NCBI RefSeq assembly: GCF_009915685.1
Contig: NZ_JAABLP010000003.1
Origin: Pannonibacter tanglangensis
Lineage (GTDB): Bacteria > Pseudomonadota > Alphaproteobacteria > Rhizobiales > Stappiaceae
Direction: 5' to 3' (one strand)
DNA length: 64,000 nucleotides
Shown here: positions 50,977 through 59,173 of the stretch, one piece after another
Layout: each line of letters begins with the position of its first letter
Numbering within the stretch: position 1 is the first letter of the stretch
The notes under the pieces: model-generated
The model's input: only the letters and a program-made list of their open reading frames with translations
What the model was told of the DNA's origin: nothing
Database searches by the model: none
Translations under genes and position numbers: made by a program

Positions 50977-51455
50977 GCGCTTGCCTTCAGGGTGGAGTTG
51001 ACGAAGCCGGCAATGCCGATGCCGCCGCGCGCTGCGATCTGGGTGCTGATCTGCTCGGCCAGCATCGACTTCCACATGCTGCCGGCCATGCCGGCGCCAT
51101 AGACCGAGGCGGCATCATCCGGCATCATTCCGTCCACGAACTGCTGCAGGATCATGGCCTCGAACTTCTGCGCCGGTGACAGGCTGCCATTGGCAACGGC
51201 GGTGGCGTTGAGCATCGCCACGCGCGAAGGACCGCCGCCGCCCGGCAGGGCGGGGACATCGGCCGGCCCCGCGTCGCCAGCGGCTGCCGCGTCCAGCGCC
51301 TCGGAAAACAGGCCCTCATCGACGCCGGATGCGGCTCCGGGCATGGCAGCCGCATAGGACAGGCGTTCGAGCCTGGCCGCCGCCAGGCGCGCCGTTCCCG
51401 GATCGGCGGCCCGGGCGACGTCAAGAACAAGATCGGTTGGTGGCGCGATCGCCAT
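50973..51455 (-). CDS. flgJ: Rod-binding protein (FlgJ N-terminal domain type)
   Basis: The start at 51455 gives 160 residues. The last 65 form a rod-binding domain (QKFEAMILQQFVDGMMPDDA, then MWKSMLAEQISTQIAARGGI), as in the N-terminal half of FlgJ. There is no muramidase domain, so wall cutting is probably left to the transglycosylase encoded at 60624. It is likely the rod cap or scaffold. Confidence 0.8.
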   Translation of the reverse strand: MAIAPPTDLVLDVARAADPGTARLAAARLERLSYAAAMPGAASGVDEGLFSEALDAAAAGDAGPADVPALPGGGGPSRVAMLNATAVANGSLSPAQKFEAMILQQFVDGMMPDDAASVYGAGMAGSMWKSMLAEQISTQIAARGGIGIAGFVNSTLKASA

Positions 51456-51473
51456 GAACACACTCCTGTGTCG

Positions 51474-51498
51474 CGGAACGGAACGGGACGGGACGGGT
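51474..51498. repeat. CGGNN pentamer array between two flagellar genes
   Basis: CGGAA twice, CGGGA twice, CGGGT once, in the 49-base gap between the rod-binding gene and the coiled-coil gene, close to the ribosome site of the former. Confidence 0.9.
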
Positions 51499-51504
51499 CG
51501 TCCC

Positions 51505-51942
51505 TCAGGCTTCCCTGGCCTTGGACGGTAGATCGTCCAGCTTGTGGGAGGCTTGCGTTTCGGCCGCGATGTGCCGCTCGATGATCTCGGCAAGACGGCG
51601 GCTTTCCTGGGCCTGGTGCTCCAGTTGCCGCACGGTGGCGAGGCGACGTTCCGTGACCTTGAGCATGCGGCCCTGCCGCGCCATTTCCGCCTCGACCTTC
51701 TCGCGCGCGGAGGCGAGCTGCGCCTGCTCCTCGGCAATGGTCTTGAGCCGCTGCGAGGCATTGCGGATGAAGCGGTCGTGCAGGGCAAGCTCGCCCTCCG
51801 ACAGCGCCTTCAGCACACGCTCCTGGCGTTCGGCGAGCTGCTCGTCCTGCCGGTCGAGATTGACCAGCATCCAGGCGGACAGCTGGTGGATCTGCCGTTG
51901 CAGTTTCAGGATGCGCCCGATTTCCTTGGCGTTCTTGGACAT
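51505..51942 (-). CDS. FliJ-like coiled-coil protein
   Basis: The 145-residue protein is one long coiled coil with charged heptads (from KLQRQIHQLSAWMLVNLDRQ to EHQAQESRRLAEIIERHIAA). The size and fold fit FliJ, the stalk-like partner of FliI, but FliJ is normally beside fliI, and this gene is beside fliR. The assignment rests on shape and context only. It starts eight bases after fliR ends. Confidence 0.5.
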   Translation of the reverse strand: MSKNAKEIGRILKLQRQIHQLSAWMLVNLDRQDEQLAERQERVLKALSEGELALHDRFIRNASQRLKTIAEEQAQLASAREKVEAEMARQGRMLKVTERRLATVRQLEHQAQESRRLAEIIERHIAAETQASHKLDDLPSKAREA

Positions 51943-51949
51943 GATGGCC

Positions 51950-52723
51950 TCAACTGAATTTTAGCCAGGTGACGTAGCCGTCGAGGAACAGAAGCATCGC
52001 CTCGTCCATGACGATGAAGAGGAAGTACAACCCGCCCGCGATCACGAAGGGCATGGCGATGAAATAGACCGGGATCTGCGGCGTCAGCTTGTTCGCCAGA
52101 CCGAGAGCGAAGTTGACGACCACGGCATAGATCACGAAAGGGCTGCCGATGCGCAGGGCCAGCAGGAAGGTGTTGGCCAGCTGGTCCGTCAGCCTGATCA
52201 GCCCGCTCTGCATGTCGAGGCCGGCGCCCGGCGGGATCGCGCTGTAGCTGTCGGCCAGCGCCCGGATCAGCTCCCAGTGCTGGTTGGTGATGAACACGAG
52301 CGCCGTTGCCGTCAGGGTCATGAGGCTTGCCATGGGCGGCAGGACCTCGTTGCCTTCCACCGCCATGCCCGGCATCGCCGTCAGGCCGATGCTCATGGCC
52401 GCGAGATTGCCGATCGTCTCCAGCGCGGCGATGAAGGCCCGCCCCAGCAGCCCGAGAAGGCCGCCGACGAACAGCTCCGCCAGGATCATCCGGACGAGCG
52501 TTGCAAGGCTCTGGTCCGGCATCGCCGCCTGCACCGACGGCAGCAGCAGCGGGGCCAGCGCCAGCGTGACGGCGACCGCCACCATCAGGCGGATGCGCAC
52601 CGGAATGCGATCGCTGCCGAAGCCGGGAATGATCATCAGGCAGGCCCCGATCCGGCAGAACAGCAGGAAGACGGCCAGCACCACCTCCGATCCGAAACGG
52701 GCCAGGAGCATCTCCGCCAGCAT
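51950..52723 (-). CDS. fliR: Flagellar export apparatus protein FliR
   Basis: The 257-residue membrane protein has FliR's helices and motifs: FCRIGACLMIIPGFGSDRIP near the N-terminus and IGLTAMPGMAVEGNEVLPPM in the middle. It forms the export gate with FliP and FliQ. It follows flhA after two bases. Confidence 0.93.
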   Translation of the reverse strand: MLAEMLLARFGSEVVLAVFLLFCRIGACLMIIPGFGSDRIPVRIRLMVAVAVTLALAPLLLPSVQAAMPDQSLATLVRMILAELFVGGLLGLLGRAFIAALETIGNLAAMSIGLTAMPGMAVEGNEVLPPMASLMTLTATALVFITNQHWELIRALADSYSAIPPGAGLDMQSGLIRLTDQLANTFLLALRIGSPFVIYAVVVNFALGLANKLTPQIPVYFIAMPFVIAGGLYFLFIVMDEAMLLFLDGYVTWLKFS

Positions 52724-52725
52724 GG

Positions 52726-54816
52726 TCAGGAAATGCTGCCGATGGTGGCGACATCGGTGCCTCGCGCGATTTCCAGATGCGACAGCACCGGAAGGGTCGG
52801 GAACATCCGCTCGACGATCATCCGCACATAGGGCCGGGCCTCGGGCGCCGCCACGATGGCGAACCGCTTGCCGCTGGTCATGTGGGTCTTCACGGCCGCC
52901 GACATCTGGGTGCCGAACTCCTCCACCAGCTGCGGCTCGATGTCGAACTCGATCACTTCGCCCTTGCTGTCACGCTTCATGCTCTGGTGAAAGGCCAGAT
53001 CCCAGCGGTTGCCCAGCCGCAGGATGTTGAGCGGTCCGCCTTCGGCCAGGTCGCCGCAGATCTGCTGGGCAATGCGCATGCGCACATGTTCCACGACCTG
53101 TTCGGAGCGGCGCACATGCGGAACGATCTCGGCGACCGCTTCCAGGATCAGGTGCAGGTTGCGGATCGACACGCGCTCCGACAGCAGCAGCTTCAGCACC
53201 GCCTGCAGGCCGGAGAACGAGATGTGCGACGGGCAGATGTCGTCGATCAGCTTGCGGTATTCCGGGTCAAGCCGGTCAAGCAGGTTGCGCATGTCCTTGT
53301 AGGAGAGGAGCTGCGGCAGGTTGTTGCGGATCACCTCGGACAGATGGGTCAGGATCACCGTGTTGTTGTCCGCCGGCACGAGGCCGTCGCGCTTCAGTTC
53401 CTCCTGATAGGCCATCGGCACCCAGTAGGCCGGCATGCCGAAGGCCGGTTCGCGCGTCGGCTCGCCCAGCAGAGGCAAGGTCTGGTCATCGCCGGTCATC
53501 ACCAGAAGTTCGCCGACCTTCAGCTCCTGCATGGCGACCACAGTGCCGTGGATGCGGATCTGGTAGGTCTTCGGGTCGAGGCTCAGGCTGTCGGAGACGC
53601 GGATGTCGGGAACGACGAAACCGTACTGCTCGGCGAACTTGCGGCGCATCTTGCCGACGCGACGGGCCAGCTCGTTGTGGCCGACGAGAAGCTGCGAGGC
53701 GACCTGCTTGCCAAGGCAGAGTTCGATCTCGGCCGTCTTCAGCGATTCCTTGACGGATTCCCGGCTGTCGCGCTTGGCCTTGGCCTCGTTGGCCTCCGCC
53801 ACGGCCCTTGCCATCTTTTCCTCCTCCGCGCGCTTCCGGGGAATGGAGTAGCCGATGTAGGCCATAAGGCCGCCGAGCAGGGCGAAGGGAATGGTCGGCA
53901 GACCGGGCATCAGGGCGAAGATGCCCATCAGCACGGCAGCCACCATCAGGGCGCGGGGATAGGCCGCGAGCTGATTGAGCACCGCCGTCTCGGCCGCGCC
54001 GCGCGTGCCGCCCTTGGAGACGAGCAGGCCGGCCGCCAGCGAGACGATCAGGGCCGGGATCTGCGACACCAGGCCGTCACCGACCGACAGCTTGACGAAG
54101 ACGTCGCCGGCTTCGCCCAGCGACATGTCGTGGCGGGTGACGCCGATCACGATCCCGCCGAAGATGTTGACCGCCGTGATGATCAGGCCGGCGATGGCAT
54201 CGCCGCGAACGAACTTCGAGGCACCGTCCATGGCACCGAAGAAGGAGCTTTCCTCCTCCAGCTCGCGGCGGCGGCGCTGCGCTTCCTTGTCGTCGATCAG
54301 ACCGGCCGAGAGGTCGGCGTCAATGGCCATCTGCTTGCCCGGGATCGCGTCCAGGGTGAAGCGGGCCCCGACCTCGGCGATGCGGGTGGCGCCCTTGGTG
54401 ATCACGATGAAGTTCACCGTGATCAGGATCGCAAAGACGATCAGGCCGATGACGAAGTCGCCGCCCATGACGAAGTTCGAGAAGCCGTTGATGATGTGGC
54501 CCGCCGCCTCGACGCCCTCGTGCCCGTCCGAGAGGATGACGCGCGTCGTGGCGATGTTGAGCGCCAGGCGCAGCATCGTCGAGATCAGCAGGATCGTCGG
54601 AAAGGACGAGAAGTCGAGCGGCTTCTGGATCCACAGCGCAACCATCAGGATCAGCACGGACAGGGCAATGGACAGCGCCAGCCCGAGGTCGATCAGGAAG
54701 GTCGGGATCGGAAGGAACAGCACCGCCAGGATGAGGGCGATGCCGACGGCAAAGCCGATGTCGCGGCGGCTTCCGGAAGGGGTCTGGCCCGTGGCCGTGA
54801 ATGCAGTGTCGGACAT
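52726..54816 (-). CDS. flhA: Flagellar export gate protein FlhA
   Basis: The 696-residue protein has eight transmembrane helices in the first 320 residues with the FHIPEP-type loop (GARFTLDAIPGKQMAIDADL, about 147-166). A large cytoplasmic domain follows (DIRVSDSLSLDPKTYQIRIH, then LVPADNNTVILTHLSEVIRN) which binds export chaperones. The gene lies 230 bases after fliQ, a wider gap than elsewhere in this unit. Confidence 0.96.
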   Translation of the reverse strand: MSDTAFTATGQTPSGSRRDIGFAVGIALILAVLFLPIPTFLIDLGLALSIALSVLILMVALWIQKPLDFSSFPTILLISTMLRLALNIATTRVILSDGHEGVEAAGHIINGFSNFVMGGDFVIGLIVFAILITVNFIVITKGATRIAEVGARFTLDAIPGKQMAIDADLSAGLIDDKEAQRRRRELEEESSFFGAMDGASKFVRGDAIAGLIITAVNIFGGIVIGVTRHDMSLGEAGDVFVKLSVGDGLVSQIPALIVSLAAGLLVSKGGTRGAAETAVLNQLAAYPRALMVAAVLMGIFALMPGLPTIPFALLGGLMAYIGYSIPRKRAEEEKMARAVAEANEAKAKRDSRESVKESLKTAEIELCLGKQVASQLLVGHNELARRVGKMRRKFAEQYGFVVPDIRVSDSLSLDPKTYQIRIHGTVVAMQELKVGELLVMTGDDQTLPLLGEPTREPAFGMPAYWVPMAYQEELKRDGLVPADNNTVILTHLSEVIRNNLPQLLSYKDMRNLLDRLDPEYRKLIDDICPSHISFSGLQAVLKLLLSERVSIRNLHLILEAVAEIVPHVRRSEQVVEHVRMRIAQQICGDLAEGGPLNILRLGNRWDLAFHQSMKRDSKGEVIEFDIEPQLVEEFGTQMSAAVKTHMTSGKRFAIVAAPEARPYVRMIVERMFPTLPVLSHLEIARGTDVATIGSIS

Positions 54817-54948
54817 GCCTCATCTCGGTTCGAGGGATCGCTGCCTCACTATCGGCGGTGAAGCTTGCGCGGGCATGGAGGGGGGCAGAGAGGCCGCAAG
54901 TGCCGCTGCCGCAGGCCGCGCGATGCGGGTCCCCTTGCGCCCCGGGAC

Positions 54949-54994
54949 AGGACGGGCCGGGGCGGGGCGGGGCGGAACGGGGCGCGGCGGGGAA
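54949..54994. repeat. G-rich CGGNN pentamer tract between fliQ and flhA
   Basis: The plus strand shows a G-rich run with 5-base periodicity (GGCCG, GGGCG three times, GAACG, GGGCG, CGGCG). It fits the G-quadruplex pattern of four G3+ runs. It lies in the 230-base gap between fliQ and flhA; the transcript of this unit would carry the C-rich strand. Confidence 0.85.
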
Positions 54995-55046
54995 GCGTCG
55001 ACGCGTGCCGGAACGGGTTGCCCGCAGGCGAGCGGGCTCCCCTCGA

Positions 55047-55313
55047 TCAGAACCCGGTTTCGATGCGGCCGTAGACGAGGGCGGTCAGGGTGTAGATCTG
55101 CGACCCGATGAAGGGCGCGGCGACGATGATCATCACGAGGATGACGAGGATCTTCGGGATGAAGGTCAGCGTGACCTCCTGCACCTGCGTCAGGGCCTGC
55201 AGCAGGGCAATGACGATGCCGACGATCATCGCCGGCACGACCGCAGGGGCCGAGGCCACGATGATCGCCCAGATCGCGTTGCGCACGAGGTCGATGGCGT
55301 CCGCCTCGTTCAT
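55047..55313 (-). CDS. fliQ: Flagellar export apparatus protein FliQ
   Basis: The 88-residue protein has two transmembrane helices (AIWAIIVASAPAVVPAMIVG and FIPKILVILVMIIVAAPFIG) with ALLQALTQVQEVTLTF between them, the FliQ signature. It is a component of the FliPQR export gate. It starts two bases after flgD. Confidence 0.95.
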   Translation of the reverse strand: MNEADAIDLVRNAIWAIIVASAPAVVPAMIVGIVIALLQALTQVQEVTLTFIPKILVILVMIIVAAPFIGSQIYTLTALVYGRIETGF

Positions 55314-55315
55314 GA

Positions 55316-55756
55316 TCAGGAGATCTTCACGCCGGGCCCGAGGCGGACCTTCTTGCCGGTGTCGAGGGCCAGCAGGGTGCCGTCGCTGTAGACCTCGACG
55401 GAGGCCACCTTGCCCGTGACATTCGTCGCCGTGTCCGTCACCGTGCGGCCGATCATGTCATCGACCTGGCCGAAGGACAGGTTGGTCAGCAGCGATTCCA
55501 GCTTGGAGTTGGTCTTGATGGCCTGCTCGACCTGGGAGAAGCTGGCGAGCTGGGCAAGCTGCTGCGTCGCATCCACCGGCTGGGTCGGGTCCTGGTTCTT
55601 CATCTGCGCCAGCATCAGCTGCAGGAAGGCGTTGTAGTCGAGCGTCAGCTGTTCCTTGGCGGCCGCTGTCGTCTTTCCGGTCGTGGAGCTGCCCGACGGG
55701 CCAGCCGGCTGGGAAGCCTGTGTCACCGGCACGGCGGTGGCTTGGGTCACGGTCAT
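55316..55756 (-). CDS. flgD: Hook-capping protein FlgD, short form
   Basis: The 146-residue protein contains the FlgD N-terminal domain (FLQLMLAQMKNQDPTQPVDA, then QLAQLASFSQVEQAIKTNSK, about 45-85) and ends soon after a short beta segment. FlgD of enterobacteria is about 230 residues; a short form without the full Ig-like part is usual in rhizobia. It caps the growing hook and may be co-secreted with FlgE. Confidence 0.93.
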   Translation of the reverse strand: MTVTQATAVPVTQASQPAGPSGSSTTGKTTAAAKEQLTLDYNAFLQLMLAQMKNQDPTQPVDATQQLAQLASFSQVEQAIKTNSKLESLLTNLSFGQVDDMIGRTVTDTATNVTGKVASVEVYSDGTLLALDTGKKVRLGPGVKIS

Positions 55757-55768
55757 CGAACTCTCTCC

Positions 55769-56191
55769 TCAGGCAGCCACGATCGTGCCGGCGCGCGCAG
55801 CGTCGGGGACCTTTCCCGACATGATGGCAGCCTCGATCGGATACAGGGACCGGATGGTCTTGAGCGCGTCGAACAGGCGGTCCTCGCCCATCAGGCCCTC
55901 GACCTCGTCGAGACCCTCGACGATGCTCCGGTTGGAAAAGGTCTTGCGGGTGGAGGCGATCAGGATCTCGGCCAGGTCGCGGGCATGCGCGGCGGCGACC
56001 GGATCCATGAGCATCGACTGCAGCACGAAATAGATCTGCCGCAGCGGTGTGGTGGTGTCCTGTGCCTGCAGCACGTGGCTTTCCAGCAGGAACACCGCGT
56101 TGTTCATCAGTTCGAGGCTGGTCTTGCGATCGACGCGCAGGACCGCGCCGTTGATGTAGATCCGTTCACCGGCTTTCAGGGCAATATGCAT
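55769..56191 (-). CDS. flbT: Flagellin translation regulator FlbT
   Basis: The start at 56191 gives 140 residues with FlbT features (LKAGERIYINGAVLRVDRKT, then LMNNAVFLLESHVLQAQDTT). In Caulobacter and Brucella, FlbT binds flagellin mRNA and adjusts its stability, with FlaF acting as a partner; flaF is the adjacent gene, five bases upstream. Confidence 0.93.
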   Translation of the reverse strand: MHIALKAGERIYINGAVLRVDRKTSLELMNNAVFLLESHVLQAQDTTTPLRQIYFVLQSMLMDPVAAAHARDLAEILIASTRKTFSNRSIVEGLDEVEGLMGEDRLFDALKTIRSLYPIEAAIMSGKVPDAARAGTIVAA

Positions 56192-56196
56192 GGGCG

Positions 56197-56547
56197 TCAC
56201 CGTGCCAGACTGTCGCGGATGATGATGTTGATCTCGATGAGGGCATCGAGACTGTCGGTTTCCTGACGGCGGATGCGTTCCAGTTCCTTGATGACCCAGA
56301 TGCCGATGGAAATCAGATCGGCGCGGATCTCGACCGGCAGCTCGTTGGTCTCCTCGGCGAGGTTGTCGATGAAGAAGCTCCACAGACGGCGGGTGTTGTA
56401 GATGGCCTCGATCGCCTCGCGGGACCGCGGTCCCATCTCCCGGGCCCGCTCGAGCTGGCCGATGACGATGTCCATCGCTTCCCGCTCTTCGGCGCGCTGG
56501 TCGCGGCCATAGTCGTCAATCGCCTCGGCGTAGGAAAAATTGTACAT
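56197..56547 (-). CDS. flaF: Flagellin biosynthesis regulator FlaF
   Basis: The 116-residue protein matches FlaF (YNFSYAEAIDDYGRDQRAEE, then LWSFFIDNLAEETNELPVEI, with SIGIWVIKELERIR near the C-terminus). FlaF is required for flagellin production and opposes or assists FlbT. It lies in the order flgL-flaF-flbT-flgD, conserved in rhizobia. Confidence 0.93.
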   Translation of the reverse strand: MYNFSYAEAIDDYGRDQRAEEREAMDIVIGQLERAREMGPRSREAIEAIYNTRRLWSFFIDNLAEETNELPVEIRADLISIGIWVIKELERIRRQETDSLDALIEINIIIRDSLAR

Positions 56548-56602
56548 GGCACCTCACTTGCGGCGGCCTGCCTCCTGCCGAAGGCCAGGGGCCGACGCGG
56601 GA

Positions 56603-57652
56603 TCAAAGGAAGTTCAGGATGCTGAGTTTCTGCAGCCGGGAGCTGACGGCGTAGGTCGTCTCCAGCTGGGTGATCGCCGTGTTGAGCCGGATCGCCGTCT
56701 CCTCCTTGTTGACCAGCTCAAGCTCGTTGATGCGCGTGTTGAGGATGGTGGTCTGCACGTCGAGGCGGTCGCTGGCCGCCTTGACGCGCGACTGCGCAAG
56801 CCCGACCTCGCCCTTCAGCGTCGTGATGCCGACGACGGCCTCGCCGAGCAGCGAGACGGCCTTGTCGACGATGGTCTTGAAGGTCTGGTGCCCCAGCCGG
56901 TCCGCGCCGAGGTCGGCCACCATCGTCAGGGCCGCGGCCACCTTGCGCAGGCCCTGCTCGTTGGCGCTGACCGAGCTGTCCAGGCTCTCGGCCGGGGAGA
57001 TCTGGCTGGTCATGGTCTGGTTGGTGGCGCTCGACCAGCTGGTGCCCCACTGCGGATCGGCAAACAGCGCCGCGAAGGGACCATTGAGGAAGGCGTCCAT
57101 GGCCGCCGGCGTGATCGTGGACACGGCCGGATCGCCCTGGGAGAAGCCGAAGGCGCCCAGGAAGGCGGCATCGACGGCGGTCTTGTTGGCGCCAGGGGGC
57201 GTGCCGAAATAGTCCTGCACCGGCTTGCTGTCGGTGTTGATGCCCGAGAACAGGTAGGTCCCGCCAAGCTGGGTGTTGAGGCGCGCGATGACGAGCTTGA
57301 GCCCGCCTTCGGCGCTGCTCCTGGCCACCGAGGCCGCTCCGGCCGTGTCACGCACGCCGACGAGGGTGGCCAGCGTGTCCTGCGTGGTGGTGAGGATGTC
57401 CTTCAGGGCTGCCTGCGTCACGTCGAGGCGGGAGGCAGCGAGCGCGTTGGTGTCGATGAGCGCATCGAGGCGGGTGTGCTCGGAGCGCAGGTTGACAGCC
57501 TCGCCCGAGCGGGCGCCCAGGTCGAGACCGATGTCGGCCTTGCGTCCGGACGACATCTCGATCTGCAGCCGGGCGAGGTTCGCCGTCTGGCTCTGCAGCT
57601 GCGTCCGCGAGGAATTGAGCAGCGTGAAGGTGGAGACAAAGGTCGTTTTCAT
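56603..57652 (-). CDS. flgL: Hook-filament junction protein FlgL
   Basis: The 349-residue protein has the flagellin-like N-terminal helix (LLNSSRTQLQSQTANLARLQ, then EMSSGRKADIGLDLGARSGE) and C-terminal helix (NTRINELELVNKEETAIRLN, ending SILNFL). With FlgK it joins hook and filament. It starts four bases after flgK ends. Confidence 0.92.
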   Translation of the reverse strand: MKTTFVSTFTLLNSSRTQLQSQTANLARLQIEMSSGRKADIGLDLGARSGEAVNLRSEHTRLDALIDTNALAASRLDVTQAALKDILTTTQDTLATLVGVRDTAGAASVARSSAEGGLKLVIARLNTQLGGTYLFSGINTDSKPVQDYFGTPPGANKTAVDAAFLGAFGFSQGDPAVSTITPAAMDAFLNGPFAALFADPQWGTSWSSATNQTMTSQISPAESLDSSVSANEQGLRKVAAALTMVADLGADRLGHQTFKTIVDKAVSLLGEAVVGITTLKGEVGLAQSRVKAASDRLDVQTTILNTRINELELVNKEETAIRLNTAITQLETTYAVSSRLQKLSILNFL

Positions 57653-57656
57653 CGGT

Positions 57657-59147
57657 TTACCTCGCAGCGGAAAGCAGGTCGTCGAGCATGCGGTCGACTG
57701 CCGAGATCAGCTTGGCGGCAGCGCCATAGGCCCGTTCGATGTCGAGCAGCAGGGTCATTTCCTGATCGAGATTGACACCCGTGGCGTTGGAGAGGGCGTC
57801 CGCCGTCCGGGTGACGATCACCGACTGCACCTCCACATCTGCCGCAGAAGACTTGCGCGCAGCTTGCAGCCAGCTCACGGAGGAGCCCGCAAAGCCCTTC
57901 AGCGTGTCGGTGGGATCGAGGCCGACACCCGCGTCGAAGACGCGCGCGGCGTTCATCGCGGCGGCATAGTCCTGGATGCGGGACGAGAAGCCGGCGTTGT
58001 TGGCCGGGTTGTAGTCATAGTCAGGGTTCAGCGGATCGGAGATGCCGCCGTCGCGCAGGCGCTCCAGACTGCCGCCCTGGTCCGGATCGGCATTGGCGTT
58101 GATGCGGATGTCGCCGGCGAGCCCCTTCGACAGCGTCGCCGTCGCCGGCAGTGCCGGGCCGCCGGAGTAGGTGAAGAGGCCGGCGAGGTCCGGTCCGCCA
58201 CCACCGGACTGGTCCTTCTCGGCAAAGGCCTCGATCAGACCGCGCGCAACCTCGTCGAGCTGGCTCTGGTAGGTCACGGCCGTCTGGTCGCGCAGCTCGG
58301 TCAGGCCATGCAGGCGACCGCTGCCGATCGGCATGATCGCGTTCGGACCGGTGACGGCAACGCCGTCGACAAAGATCGCGTTGCCGGTCGTGGTCGCGTT
58401 GTAGGTGTTGGTCGGCGCAAAGCTGACGGCGCGGGCCGTGGTCTCGAACAGGGTCACACCGCTGTCGGTGTAGACGACGACGCCGCCATCCGGCTGGGCC
58501 AGGGTGGAGATGCCGATTTCCTCCGACAGCGACAAGAGCGCCTTGTCACGGGCGTCCAGCGCGTCCGTCACGTCCGCGCCGGACTGGGTGCCCCGGACGA
58601 TCACGCCGTTGAGACGCTCGACCTGGCCAAGAAGCTCGTTGATGCGACCGACGGAGGTGTTGATGTCGGCATCAGCCCCGGCGCGAATGCCCTGGACGAT
58701 GCCGGTGTACTCGTTGAGGAGCCGCACCGTATCCTTGGCGGCGCCAAGCATCGTCTGGGCGAGGATGGCGTTGCCCGGGTCCGAGGCGTAGTTCTGGATG
58801 GCCGTCTCCAGCGTGCCGAGCTGGGCGGCGGGGGAGCGCTTCAGCTGCGTGTCGCCAACGGTCTGCTCCAGCCTGGACAGGCCGGCCGCCACCGCATCCT
58901 GCGAGGTGGCGCGGGCGGTGGAGCGCAGCAGCGAGGCATAGAGCGCGCTGTCGGTCGAGCGGCGGATGCCGTCGACACGGACGCCCCCGGGATGGCCACC
59001 TTCGTTGACCACCGTGCTCAGCATGACGGTCTTGCGCGAATAGCCGGCCTCCTGGGCGCCGGTGATGTTGCGCGAGGTGGTGGCCGTTTCGGTCTGGCGG
59101 GCGGCGAGCGCCGATTGGGCGACCTTGAGGGCTACGGAGAGGCTCAT
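57657..59147 (-). CDS. flgK: Hook-filament junction protein FlgK
   Basis: The 496-residue protein has the rod-hook N-terminal motif (LAARQTETATTSRNITGAQE, then AGYSRK) and the FlgK-type C-terminus (ATGVNLDQEMTLLLDIERAY, then GAAAKLISAVDRMLDDLL). The middle holds an Ala/Gly-rich domain. It is in the unit flgE-flgK-flgL, 26 bases after flgE. Confidence 0.95.
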   Translation of the reverse strand: MSLSVALKVAQSALAARQTETATTSRNITGAQEAGYSRKTVMLSTVVNEGGHPGGVRVDGIRRSTDSALYASLLRSTARATSQDAVAAGLSRLEQTVGDTQLKRSPAAQLGTLETAIQNYASDPGNAILAQTMLGAAKDTVRLLNEYTGIVQGIRAGADADINTSVGRINELLGQVERLNGVIVRGTQSGADVTDALDARDKALLSLSEEIGISTLAQPDGGVVVYTDSGVTLFETTARAVSFAPTNTYNATTTGNAIFVDGVAVTGPNAIMPIGSGRLHGLTELRDQTAVTYQSQLDEVARGLIEAFAEKDQSGGGGPDLAGLFTYSGGPALPATATLSKGLAGDIRINANADPDQGGSLERLRDGGISDPLNPDYDYNPANNAGFSSRIQDYAAAMNAARVFDAGVGLDPTDTLKGFAGSSVSWLQAARKSSAADVEVQSVIVTRTADALSNATGVNLDQEMTLLLDIERAYGAAAKLISAVDRMLDDLLSAAR

Positions 59148-59173
59148 GGATCAGTTCCTTGCGGCAGAGCCCG

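Noticed and set aside
52777..54861. 694-codon open frame on the plus strand opposite flhA
   Set aside because: A shadow of flhA caused by GC-rich third positions; the translation is rich in Gln, His, Arg and Asp without domain structure.
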